This document shows positions 25,197 to 33,162 of a stretch of DNA of 64,000 nucleotides, one piece after another. The notes under the pieces are model-generated. The model made no database searches. It worked only from the letters and a program-made list of their open reading frames with translations, and was not told where the DNA came from. Position 1 is the first letter of the stretch. Every line of letters begins with the position of its first letter. The translations under genes and the position numbers were made by a program. The stretch covers positions 496,001 through 560,000 of the forward strand of contig JBMNNB010000003.1 in assembly GCA_050953725.1 (NCBI GenBank), read 5' to 3'. The DNA comes from DTU053 sp012520115 (GTDB taxonomy: Bacteria; Bacillota; Clostridia; Oscillospirales; Acutalibacteraceae).

Positions 25197-25652
25197 CTAA
25201 ATCTCCAAGGGTGAAGAATAGCCGCCGTTCGGATTTCGCACTATATCCGCCCTGAGAGTCACGAAGCCGACCATTTTTATGCTGTCGGTCAGTCTTACAT
25301 ACTCCATCTTGCCGCTGCCGATTTCGAGGATGTCGAGATTTGTGTTAAACAGCAGCAGGTCCGTAATTTCAGAGAAAATCGTATGAAGCCTGTATCCGCC
25401 GATTCGCACGGGGTTATGTATGCTTATGTCGAATGTAGCTATCATCTCCATAACGCCGTGTACCTTCTCGCCGTACTCGTCGTACTTCTGCTTTATGCTG
25501 GAGCTTTTTACGCCGATTGCAATGGTCGGGGCGATAATCGGCTCATTGTTCTGCCAGCGCGGGAACTCGGTCATAAGGTCATAGCCCTTGCCGTCAAGCT
25601 GCAGCGCCAGCCAGTTTTTAAGAGTTTCGGGAAAGGAATCAGTTATATACAT
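25197..25652 (-). CDS. Phage protein, putative tail terminator or head-tail joining protein
   Basis: A 151-residue protein and the last gene of the phage module. By position (after a connector-like and a stopper-like gene) and size it fits a tail terminator or joining protein; the beta-rich C-terminal half is compatible. I recognise no diagnostic motif. It overlaps the previous gene by 14 bp and has GAGGGG before its ATG. Confidence 0.55.
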   Translation of the reverse strand: MYITDSFPETLKNWLALQLDGKGYDLMTEFPRWQNNEPIIAPTIAIGVKSSSIKQKYDEYGEKVHGVMEMIATFDISIHNPVRIGGYRLHTIFSEITDLLLFNTNLDILEIGSGKMEYVRLTDSIKMVGFVTLRADIVRNPNGGYSSPLEI

Positions 25653-25986
25653 CTTGCCCCTCCATATCCTTTATTACCGCCCAGATATAGAACACGCTGT
25701 TGCCCTTATAGATTTTCTCGAATCTGTCCACAAGGAATCTCTTGCCCGCAGACTCGATATAATAGCCGCTCGGCAGATGCTCAAAGCTGTGCTCCGGGGG
25801 ACCGATGTAAAGATAATAGCCGGAATCGATAACGCCGATTTCGGTGGGCGTTCCCTCAAGATACATCTTGTTCTTATATCTGAGCGGCTGTATGAAGGCT
25901 CTGAAGGACTTTGTGCTCCAGCCCGTTGTGTCCTTAATCCGGGTGTCCCTGCCGTATTTAGATAAAATCGCATTTACCGCTGCCAA
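25639..25986 (-). CDS. Phage protein, putative head-closure (stopper) protein
   Basis: A 115-residue protein rich in beta-strand-like segments (YYLYIGPPE, SGYYIESAGKRFLVDRFE). Size and position between the connector-like and terminator-like genes fit a head-closure protein. The start is TTG behind a strong GGGGAGG. No motif proves the role. Confidence 0.5.
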   Translation of the reverse strand: MAAVNAILSKYGRDTRIKDTTGWSTKSFRAFIQPLRYKNKMYLEGTPTEIGVIDSGYYLYIGPPEHSFEHLPSGYYIESAGKRFLVDRFEKIYKGNSVFYIWAVIKDMEGQDVYN

Positions 25987-26011
25987 AAAAGCACCTCCCC
26001 TTATTTGCCCG

Positions 26012-26374
26012 CTATATTCGCCCGAATAAAAAGGCGTCGTCCTTTAAAAGATGCGCCGCCTCCTTAAAGGCCGCCGCCTCAAGGTCTGAGGCTGCCTGAA
26101 GGGTCTCCTTATAGCCCTTTTTGACCGTCACGTCCCCTGCCCTGAAGCTTGTGAACTCCTGGTCTGTGGCGGAGCGTGAGAGCAGGAACCTATGCAGGGC
26201 AGTCATGGCGCAAAGCATGATAATGAGCTGATTACCCGAATCCCTTTTGTATTTAAGCCGACGCTCAACACTCAATGCCGCAGCCTTGCAGAAGGGCAGC
26301 AGGGCGGGTGCATCCTCGTCCGATATGCTTATCACCTGCCTGAGCCTTTCAAAAACCTCCCACTGACTTATCAT
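26012..26374 (-). CDS. Phage protein, putative head-tail connector (gp6-like)
   Basis: A 120-residue, mostly helical protein directly after the capsid gene. Head-tail adaptors of the gp6 type have this size and helical content and sit at this position. AAGGTGAG precedes the ATG. The assignment is positional. Confidence 0.55.
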   Translation of the reverse strand: MISQWEVFERLRQVISISDEDAPALLPFCKAAALSVERRLKYKRDSGNQLIIMLCAMTALHRFLLSRSATDQEFTSFRAGDVTVKKGYKETLQAASDLEAAAFKEAAHLLKDDAFLFGRI

Positions 26375-26428
26375 AAACTCACCTTTTTCTTAAAATCTGC
26401 CCTGTACCTGTCGGCACAGGGCAAGGGC

Positions 26429-27442
26429 TTATGCTCTCTCCAGAACGATAACCTTGGAGGCGTCGTCGAAAATCTTGGAGAAGCCGAAGGTGCAGGTGAT
26501 GGCCGCTCTCTCAAGCTGTCTGTCAATGAGCTTGTCATACTCGGTCACAATGCCGCCGGCTCTTACCAGCTCAAGGGCGCAGTTTTTGTCAAGGCCTATA
26601 AGGACATCCGCAGCGAAGGAGGGGATTTTGACAAGCTCTGCTCCGAGGGGTGTCACGAGCTTGCCCGTGGCGTGGAAGGAAAGTCCCGCAACGGAGTCTC
26701 TGAACTCCTCCATGGCAAGTATCGTCCTCAAGACTTCGGGCGTGGCGAGTATGGCGTTGAGCTCATAGGGGTCGAACTTGCCCCAGAAATCAAGAAGGTC
26801 TGAGTAAGTAAGAACGCCTTCCTCCTTTGTATCCACGATTTCTGCCGGATTTTCGTTGCCGTCGCCTAAGAGAATGGTGGCAATGGCGTGCTGAACCTGA
26901 CTTCTTGCAATCTGTGCGCCTATCTGCTTTAAGGTGACGGTGAACAGGTCAATCCTCTGGAAGCGGATAGCTTCGTATGAGGCCACAAGCATCCTGCCCA
27001 TTTTCTTTAGGCGGACAAGGTTCTCCTTGGTCTTGATGCTGGTTTCGGGGATAATAGCGCCCTCGGCAACCATTTTAAGCTCCTTGTCGTCCTCTGAAGG
27101 AATGGAGGTGATTGTCCTGTAATCAAGTGCGTCGATGTCTGTGACCGTTGCGACGATTTTCGGGAGGATATTCGCATCCTCCATGCCCTGCCTTACGGCG
27201 CGGGAGACATATTCGGGGAAGAGGGCTGCGGACTCGGAGGTACTGAAGAACTTCTCTACCTTGTCGCTGCCGGGGCCGCCCACTCTGATGTCGAATCTTT
27301 TAAGCTGACGCTGGTATGCGTCAAGACCCTCAAGGGCGGTACCCTTGTAATTCTCGGAAGGGTCAAGTGCCTCAAGAGCCGCCGTAAAGCCGCCCTTTGC
27401 CGAGTACATGCCCTTTTCGAGCCTGATGTTTTCATAAGACAT
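26429..27442 (-). CDS. Phage major capsid protein, HK97-like fold
   Basis: A 337-residue protein. It has the usual layout of HK97-type capsid proteins: a variable N-arm, a helical segment (VSRAVRQGMEDANILPKIVA), an E-loop-like region (KELKMVAEGAIIPETSIKTK, about 120-150) and a long domain with ARSQVQHAIATILLGDG. The short length means no large N-terminal scaffold; the upstream protease gene may supply scaffold function. The start at 27442 has GAGGAG before it. Between the decoration-like and connector genes. Confidence 0.8.
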   Translation of the reverse strand: MSYENIRLEKGMYSAKGGFTAALEALDPSENYKGTALEGLDAYQRQLKRFDIRVGGPGSDKVEKFFSTSESAALFPEYVSRAVRQGMEDANILPKIVATVTDIDALDYRTITSIPSEDDKELKMVAEGAIIPETSIKTKENLVRLKKMGRMLVASYEAIRFQRIDLFTVTLKQIGAQIARSQVQHAIATILLGDGNENPAEIVDTKEEGVLTYSDLLDFWGKFDPYELNAILATPEVLRTILAMEEFRDSVAGLSFHATGKLVTPLGAELVKIPSFAADVLIGLDKNCALELVRAGGIVTEYDKLIDRQLERAAITCTFGFSKIFDDASKVIVLERA

Positions 27443-27461
27443 AGTATTTCTCCTCTCTGAA

Positions 27462-27806
27462 TTAAAGAATAATTCCGATTGTGCCGTCTGTCTCGTTGAC
27501 ACTGAGAATAAAGACCTTGCGGCCGCTGTCGTCTATGGAGACGGCGCCGTCGTCGGCACCTGTAATGCCCTGATAACCGACGCTTGCATCCTCAATGTTC
27601 GCACAGGGTAAGGTGGCAAAGCCGCCCACCTGAACAGCCGCATAGCCCTCCCTGACGCTTAAAGCAAGTCCGAAGACATCGGTGCCTTCAGAAGCGGCTG
27701 TGACCTCGTTGTTGCCGGAGATGCTGACTGCGACGCCCGCCGTAACCGAATCCGAGGCCTGCAAGGTAATAATTTTCTCGTCAAAGCCTTTTAATGAAAC
27801 TAACAT
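27462..27806 (-). CDS. Phage small structural protein, putative capsid decoration protein
   Basis: A 114-residue beta-rich protein (VSLKGFDEKIITLQASDSV, VQVGGFATLPC) just before the capsid gene. DUF2190-like or lambda gpD-like decoration and stabilising proteins have this size and place. AAAGGATG precedes the ATG. Function is inferred from context. Confidence 0.55.
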   Translation of the reverse strand: MLVSLKGFDEKIITLQASDSVTAGVAVSISGNNEVTAASEGTDVFGLALSVREGYAAVQVGGFATLPCANIEDASVGYQGITGADDGAVSIDDSGRKVFILSVNETDGTIGIIL

Positions 27807-27824
27807 AAAAACATCCTTTCTTAC

Positions 27825-28799
27825 TTAAATTCTGAACCCGCTGTTGTCGGGTGAGGCTGTTTTAGCCTCGGGAATAAGCTGAGGAGCAAAATCAAGGCCA
27901 TCCTCATCCGCAAAGCCCTTAACAAGTGCTTCCAAATCCTTTGCGGGAAGGCTTTCCAGAACGGTTTTGAAAACGGCGGTGTCCATTTTGGGCAGCCTTA
28001 CTGCCGACAGGGACAGCGCCTTTTTCATAAGGCTGCTTTTGTAATGCTCGCCGTCCGCAGCCGCCCTTTCGAGGGTTGCGATATAGCTTTTAAGCTGCGC
28101 CGTTTCAAAGGCGTCGAGCACCGTTTCACCCTTTTGCTCACCGAGTTTTTTAAGTATGTCTGTCACGCTTTTTTCACCTCTTTTGCTTTCCTCTGTTTTT
28201 CCGAACTGCTTTGTTACACGGGCGCCCTTCTGGGCGGGAACCGCTACAAAGGACCACTCGTATGCGTCGACAGCATCATAGAGAATCCTGTGACACAGCC
28301 TGCCCTCGACCTGTGTGCCGGGTCTGTGGGAGCAGGAAGAGTTTTCCGCCTTACAGACAGAGCAGACAGCCCTTTTGACACTGCAGGATACGCTGACCTC
28401 ACGCTTAATGCCCGCTTCGATTTCAGCTATCAGGCTCTTGTTTTTTTCGTTTCTCAGCATATAGCAGTGTGCCTTGAGATAGGTATAAGGCTCCCCTGCG
28501 GAGGTTGTCCGCTCTTTGTCCGTAATAAGCTCAGTGTCGAATATCCTTGCGGTCTGGTTTTCGGCCCTCATGCTGTGGTCGAAGATGCCCGTCACGCCCT
28601 TGAACAGCTCCTTTAAGGCTTTAAGGCTCTCAACAGAGAAGCGCTCAAAGTCCCTGTCTATCTCGTTGTCACAGAGGATGACGCTGAAGACGAAGACCTC
28701 CTCCTCAGACAGCGGCTTTAAGGAGTAGCTGTTGATTTTCTCAATGTCCGATTTCGTAACGGAAAAAACAGCTTCATTTAATCTCTTTTCTTTTTTCAA
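27825..28799 (-). CDS. Phage prohead protease, probably fused to a scaffold
   Basis: A 324-residue protein. The N-terminal two thirds resembles phage capsid maturation proteases: GIFDHSM contributes a likely catalytic His and the segment KREVSVSCSVKRAVC a likely Ser. A Cys cluster (CSVCKAENSSC) may bind metal. The charged C-terminal third (about 200-324) could act as scaffold. It starts with TTG behind GGAGG, overlapping the portal stop codon by 4 bp. Confidence 0.65.
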   Translation of the reverse strand: MKKEKRLNEAVFSVTKSDIEKINSYSLKPLSEEEVFVFSVILCDNEIDRDFERFSVESLKALKELFKGVTGIFDHSMRAENQTARIFDTELITDKERTTSAGEPYTYLKAHCYMLRNEKNKSLIAEIEAGIKREVSVSCSVKRAVCSVCKAENSSCSHRPGTQVEGRLCHRILYDAVDAYEWSFVAVPAQKGARVTKQFGKTEESKRGEKSVTDILKKLGEQKGETVLDAFETAQLKSYIATLERAAADGEHYKSSLMKKALSLSAVRLPKMDTAVFKTVLESLPAKDLEALVKGFADEDGLDFAPQLIPEAKTASPDNSGFRI

Positions 28800-29992
28800 A
28801 AAGTTTCCTCCTGTTCCGTTAAGCTCTCATCAGTGACGATTTCAGGCTCTAACCCCTGCTCGATTTCGGCGGCTCTTGCGTTGTTGAGCCTTGCCTTTGA
28901 CAGCTCCACCTCGTCCTGAAGGCTGATTTCGTTCCACTTTACAGAAAAGCCGCCTTTAAGGCCGTTAAGCCTGATATACGTGCCGACGACCCTCTGAAGC
29001 ACCGGATTTAAAAGCTTTCTGTAAAACTGCAGCTCGCTTGTGAGCATGTCGGTCTGCTGGGCGGCCATTCGCTCCGTGGTGGACCAGTTAAGTCCCAGCA
29101 TAAAGGGCGGCAGGCCGAGCTTTGCTATTATCTGCTCGAGCAGCTGCCTGACGGGGACCTCGCTGTCAAGAACCTGATTGTCCGCACCGATTACTTTGAT
29201 GTCCACATCGCCCACGGCAATGAAGTCCTTGATTTCGCTGCCGCTCTGCATGGCCGCCGACCACTCGGAGGCAATCTGCATGGCCCTCTCTTTGGCGTAG
29301 AGCTTGTCATTAGGGTCGTTCTTCGGTCTGTAAGTCACCGCATAGCGCAGATTCCCCACACGCTCGAAGTTAAGGCCGATTGTGTTGTAAATCTTCATCA
29401 GCACACTGCTTATAAATGGCAGACCCTTTAATATGGAGTTGCCCTGAAGGCTGCCCGCATCGGGATTTAGCAGTGTCAGAAGGATAAGCTCCTGATGCCG
29501 CACGGGTACGGGCTGTGAGCCGGTCATGGTGCAGACAAGCACCTTTGAGCTGTCACTCTTGTCCCTTGTGAGCACTATGTCCCTTAAATCCGCCCGATAC
29601 AGCGACATTTCTGCGGGCGAAGCCCTGCCCGGAAGGATTTCGGCCACCGCAGTGCCGTATGTAAGAAGCTGCTCGAAATAAGCGCTTACGAAGCTGTGAA
29701 TACCCCGCTGGCAGCCGTCGACGACCACATTTTTCAGAAATTCATCGACCTGCCTTTGCGTGTATGAGTTCTCGCAGCGAATCTCAAAGCCGCCTATGAG
29801 CCTTGCTAACTTCCTTATGCCCGCATCGATAATGGGAACGCTCTCTCTGAGGGTCTTGTAGAGATTTGCGTCGCCGTGAAAGCTGCACATATTCATATAG
29901 TCATCGAAAAAGCTCTTCTGCCCTTTAGCCCTTGTCTGGGGAGCGGCTGCCGCCCCCGTTGATAAGGGCTCTTTTTTGCTGAACAGTCCCAA
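28796..29992 (-). CDS. Phage portal protein
   Basis: A 398-residue protein forming the ring through which DNA enters the head. Portal-like features are the early SVPIIDAGIRKLARLIGGFE, the mid region GNSILKGLPFISSVLMKIY and QQTDMLTSELQFYRKLLNPVLQRV near the C-terminus. The length fits the shorter portal families. The start is TTG behind GAGGTGAG. In a contiguous head operon portal would follow terL closely; here the 1-kb repeat island separates them. Confidence 0.8.
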   Translation of the reverse strand: MGLFSKKEPLSTGAAAAPQTRAKGQKSFFDDYMNMCSFHGDANLYKTLRESVPIIDAGIRKLARLIGGFEIRCENSYTQRQVDEFLKNVVVDGCQRGIHSFVSAYFEQLLTYGTAVAEILPGRASPAEMSLYRADLRDIVLTRDKSDSSKVLVCTMTGSQPVPVRHQELILLTLLNPDAGSLQGNSILKGLPFISSVLMKIYNTIGLNFERVGNLRYAVTYRPKNDPNDKLYAKERAMQIASEWSAAMQSGSEIKDFIAVGDVDIKVIGADNQVLDSEVPVRQLLEQIIAKLGLPPFMLGLNWSTTERMAAQQTDMLTSELQFYRKLLNPVLQRVVGTYIRLNGLKGGFSVKWNEISLQDEVELSKARLNNARAAEIEQGLEPEIVTDESLTEQEETF

Positions 29993-31059
29993 ATTCTCAC
30001 CTCAATTTTCAAAATTAACCCCAGCCCGCCCATTAAACTGCGATGGCAGAGCGCAGGGTGTCGGAAAGCCCGAACCTCCGCAACGCATGGAAAGCCCTGC
30101 CCTGAACCGAACCTAAGTCAAGCCCCGTTTGCCGCCCCGCACATCAGACGGCGGAGGGGGGAAGACGGCGGAGGGGGAAAGGCGGCGGGAGGGGGGGCAA
30201 CGGGAAACATTGACCCCGTACACCGCATGCCGCCCGCCTGTCCGCCTACAAGCGGCGTGGGGGGGGTGGAGACGTAGCACCGCACACCGCAATCCCGCAT
30301 GCCCGCCGACGGTGATTTCTTTTTTCTTCCCGCCCCGCAAATCAGGCGGCGGAGGGGGAAGACGGCGGAGGGGGAAAGGCGGCGGGAGGGGGGCAACGGG
30401 AAACATTGACCCCGTACACCGCATGCCGCCCGCCTGTCCGCCTACAAGCGGCGTGGGGGGGGTGGAGACGTAGCACCGCACACCGCAATCCCGCATGCCC
30501 GCCGACGGTGATTTCTTTTTTATCCCCGCCCCGCAAATCAGACGGCGGAGGGGGAAGACGGCGGAGGGGCGGGAGGGAAACCCGACGCCGCAATCCCGCA
30601 TGCCCGCCGACGTGATTTCTTTTTTCCCCGCCCCGCAAATCAGACGGCGGGGGGGGAAGAGGCGGAGGGGGCGGGAGGCGAAAAGCCCGCACACCGCAAT
30701 CCCGCATGCCCGCCGACGGTGATTTCTTTTTTCTCCCCGCCCCGCACATCAGACGGCGGAGGGGGAAACGGCGAAAAGGCGGCGAGGGGGGGCAACGGGA
30801 AACATTGACCCCGTACACCGCATGCCGCCCGCCTGTCCGCATACAAGCGGCGTGGGGGGGGTGGAGACGAAACCCCGCACGCCGCAATCCCGCATGCCCG
30901 CCGACGGTGATTTCTTTTTGCTCACCGCCCCGCACATCAGGCGGCGGAGGGGGAAGACGGCGGAGGGGGCGGGAGGAGAAAAGCCCGCACGCCGAAAACA
31001 GGAAAAACCCTGCCCCACGCCGCCCCGCCTGCCGCACTTCCCCGCTGCCCTGCGGTCAA
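29993..31059. other. GC-rich non-coding repeat island inside the phage module
   Basis: About 1,070 bp of very GC-rich, purine-skewed plus strand between terL and the portal gene. Frames open across it on both strands because stops are rare in such sequence; their products are repeats of Pro, Arg and Gly and I reject them. It contains six copies of a repeat unit, listed separately. G runs could form G-quadruplexes on the plus strand. Confidence 0.75.
30133..31000. repeat. Six-copy GC-rich direct repeat array
   Basis: Copies begin with CGCCCCGCA at 30133, 30331, 30527, 30629, 30738 and 30926, spaced 198, 196, 102, 109 and 188 bp. Each start is preceded by GCATGCCCGCCGACGGTGAT and a run of T, except the first. 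Three long units carry an extra middle block of about 90 bp (beginning GCAACGGGAAACATTGACCC) that the short units lack. Confidence 0.8.
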
Positions 31060-32325
31060 TCAAGCCCTGCGGCGGACTGCGCCTGAAGCAAGGGCGAAGA
31101 AGGCTTCGTCGCCGCCGTCGCTTAGTACGGTGCTGACAAAATAGCGCATATCGTCCATGGCGTGGTCGTGCTCCTTCCTTACGCTGTCCTTCGTCTGCGC
31201 CGTGTCCCACCTGTAAAGACCGAACTCCCGTATAATGTCCTTGCAGGCGGGGGCAATCTTTATCCTGCCGCTCTTTATGGCCTCTGCGGTGCGCCTTATG
31301 CCGTCAAGCACATCGTTCTTTGCGGGTATGACCTTGTACCTGCCCTTTCGCCTTATGCACTCAATAAAGCTCGTGGCAGAGGGGTCCACGATGACCGCCT
31401 CTATATTTCTGCCGCCGGCAAGCTTGACGAGTTCCCCGTAATACTCCTCGTCCGTCTGCTGAAAGCCCTCCTGCCGTGAATCGAAATAATACTCGTCGAG
31501 CCTGTACCATACCCCCTCATGCTCGCCCCAGAGCCCGAAGGAGGCAGGATTCACGGTGCCGTAGTCGCAGGAGATATAAAAGCTTTTGCACTCGCTTTCA
31601 GGCCGCCCGGTGCAGGTCTTTTCGCTGAAGAACGGGTACACAAGGCCCTGCGCCGCCACCCATTTGCCCTCCACGAAACGCTCATAGAATGCCCCGCTGT
31701 ATAGGGACTTGTACCGCCTTATAATCGACGGCGAAAGGGAGGGGTTGTCCTCCATAACAAAGTGCAGATACAGGCAGTTTTTCTCCTCTGCCTTCAATAT
31801 CCACTCCGTATGAAACCAGTGCTGAGGGTTTTCCGGGTTGCAGTTAAACCACATCTTAGAGCCTTTGACGGAGCACCTTGCCAGAGCCTGCTCCACAAAG
31901 GAGCGGGGCATTAAGGCAACCTCGTCTAAGAGAACGCCGCCGAGGGTCATGCCCTGAATCAAAGCCGCCGAGGACTCGTCCCTGCCGCCGAAGAGATAGA
32001 ATCTGTTTTTGCTGCCCTTCAGCTCAATTTCCACAAGGTTCTGCGACAGCTTTTCATTGCATTTAAAGCCCAGCTCCCTCAGCACGGGCAGCAGGGGGAC
32101 AAGCACATTGCGCCGCAGCGACGATATGGTCTTGCCGCACATGGCGAAAGACGTGTTATTGAATACTGTTTGCGCCCAGATTACAAAGGACAGCCCCATA
32201 CAGACAGTCTTGCCGCTTCTGACCGCCCCGTCGCAGATTATGGCGTCATAGGCTTTATACGGGCTGTTCTGTGTCCACCATGAAAGCACTTTGAGCTGCT
32301 TTTCGGAAAAGCTCTTAAAAACCAA
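31060..32325 (-). CDS. terL: Phage terminase large subunit
   Basis: A 421-residue DNA-packaging motor. The ATPase has Walker A GAVRSGKT (33-40) and Walker B VLLDEVAL with Asp134-Glu135. The C-terminal nuclease keeps YISCDYGTVNPASF, VIVDPSATSF and DHAMDDMRYF, with the acidic residues expected for metal binding. It therefore looks complete and active. The start is TTG behind GGTGAG. Its last few codons (GAVRRRA) lie at the edge of the GC-rich island and may derive from it. Confidence 0.9.
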   Translation of the reverse strand: MVFKSFSEKQLKVLSWWTQNSPYKAYDAIICDGAVRSGKTVCMGLSFVIWAQTVFNNTSFAMCGKTISSLRRNVLVPLLPVLRELGFKCNEKLSQNLVEIELKGSKNRFYLFGGRDESSAALIQGMTLGGVLLDEVALMPRSFVEQALARCSVKGSKMWFNCNPENPQHWFHTEWILKAEEKNCLYLHFVMEDNPSLSPSIIRRYKSLYSGAFYERFVEGKWVAAQGLVYPFFSEKTCTGRPESECKSFYISCDYGTVNPASFGLWGEHEGVWYRLDEYYFDSRQEGFQQTDEEYYGELVKLAGGRNIEAVIVDPSATSFIECIRRKGRYKVIPAKNDVLDGIRRTAEAIKSGRIKIAPACKDIIREFGLYRWDTAQTKDSVRKEHDHAMDDMRYFVSTVLSDGGDEAFFALASGAVRRRA

Positions 32326-32341
32326 ATCCGCTCACCGCCCT

Positions 32342-32821
32342 TTATTCCCGGTCAAAAACTGCCTTTGCGCTCTTTTCGATGGCCTCCACAAAGGGGATTT
32401 TCTCTCTGTCAGAGGAGATTTCGGCAAGGTTCTGCAGCTTTTCGAGTGCCTTTAATCTATCGATAAACTTTATCTCCATGCCGCCGCCCTTGGGCCTTTT
32501 GATTTCGGAAATACAGAACAAATCAAGGCCGTCTATATCCTCTGCCGTCAGGTTTTCATCGAATAATAGCCTTATTGCGTCGGCTATGCTGCCGAAGGCG
32601 GCACGCTTTAATCCTGCCGAAATGTCGGCGGTCTTTGCGATTCTCTTTTCGTCAAGCTTCGTGATTGCCTCCTGTATGTCTTTACGGCACATTAATCTTT
32701 CCGCCGCACGTTCGGGGGCAAGGATGTAGCCCGCCTTAAAGGCCGCTTCCCTTGTGTTCCTCGTCCTCGAATAAAAGTCGCAGAACAGCCGTTCCTTTTT
32801 GCTTAGCTCTTTGCGTTTCAT
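32342..32821 (-). CDS. terS: Phage terminase small subunit
   Basis: A 159-residue protein. The N-terminus KKERLFCDFYSRTRNTREAA followed by FKAGY is the helix-turn-helix typical of terminase small subunits, which recognise the packaging site. The start at 32821 has GGAGG four bases upstream; a longer frame to 32872 has no ribosome site. First gene of the head module; I see no convincing promoter within 200 bp upstream. Confidence 0.85.
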   Translation of the reverse strand: MKRKELSKKERLFCDFYSRTRNTREAAFKAGYILAPERAAERLMCRKDIQEAITKLDEKRIAKTADISAGLKRAAFGSIADAIRLLFDENLTAEDIDGLDLFCISEIKRPKGGGMEIKFIDRLKALEKLQNLAEISSDREKIPFVEAIEKSAKAVFDRE

Positions 32822-33102
32822 ATTTCCTCCGTAAAGTCTTGATTTCACCAACAGCAAAAAACACAGCCACATTTAGCCTAAAAAGGCAAACAAACCGCCG
32901 TTTTGACGGCTTGTTTACAAATAATTTACAATTTCGCTTAAAGGGCTTTTTTGCAATGAGGAAACATCGAAATTCCGCCTGACTTTATGCGGCTTATTAA
33001 ACAAATATTGACTTGCAACAAAATCCTGAAGGTTTTTCTAACAAATTAGACAAAAAACCAACAATAATAATTGCTTTTCTTTACAGTTTAATCAAAGAAA
33101 GC
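32822..33102. other. Intergenic region between the phage module and glgB
   Basis: About 280 bp, AT-rich. It contains an imperfect inverted repeat, GCCGT/ACGGC, flanked by AAACAA and TTGTTT (32888-32916). I find no sigma-A promoter facing terS and no integrase or attachment-site-like repeat shared with the other end near 25 kb. Confidence 0.45.
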
Positions 33103-33131
33103 TTGAAAACAGAGGATTTTTCTGGTAGACT
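33103..33131 (+). promoter_or_regulatory. Probable promoter of the glgBCDA operon
   Basis: TTGAAA (33103-33108), 17 bp, then TAGACT (33126-33131), about 30 nt before the glgB start codon. Confidence 0.6.
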
Positions 33132-33162
33132 AAACTCGGATAAGTATATGGGGGTGAGCGGC

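Noticed and set aside
30133..31000. A CRISPR array
   Set aside because: Repeats are long, unequal (about 102 to 198 bp apart) and GC-rich with homologous, not unique, intervening sequence. No cas gene is present.
30113..31210. Genes in the frames of 150-230 codons around 30-31 kb
   Set aside because: They exist in several frames at once because stops are rare in this composition, and they encode repeats with no plausible fold.
24889..33102. Phage attachment sites flanking the head module
   Set aside because: I compared both borders by eye and found no convincing direct repeat and no integrase gene.
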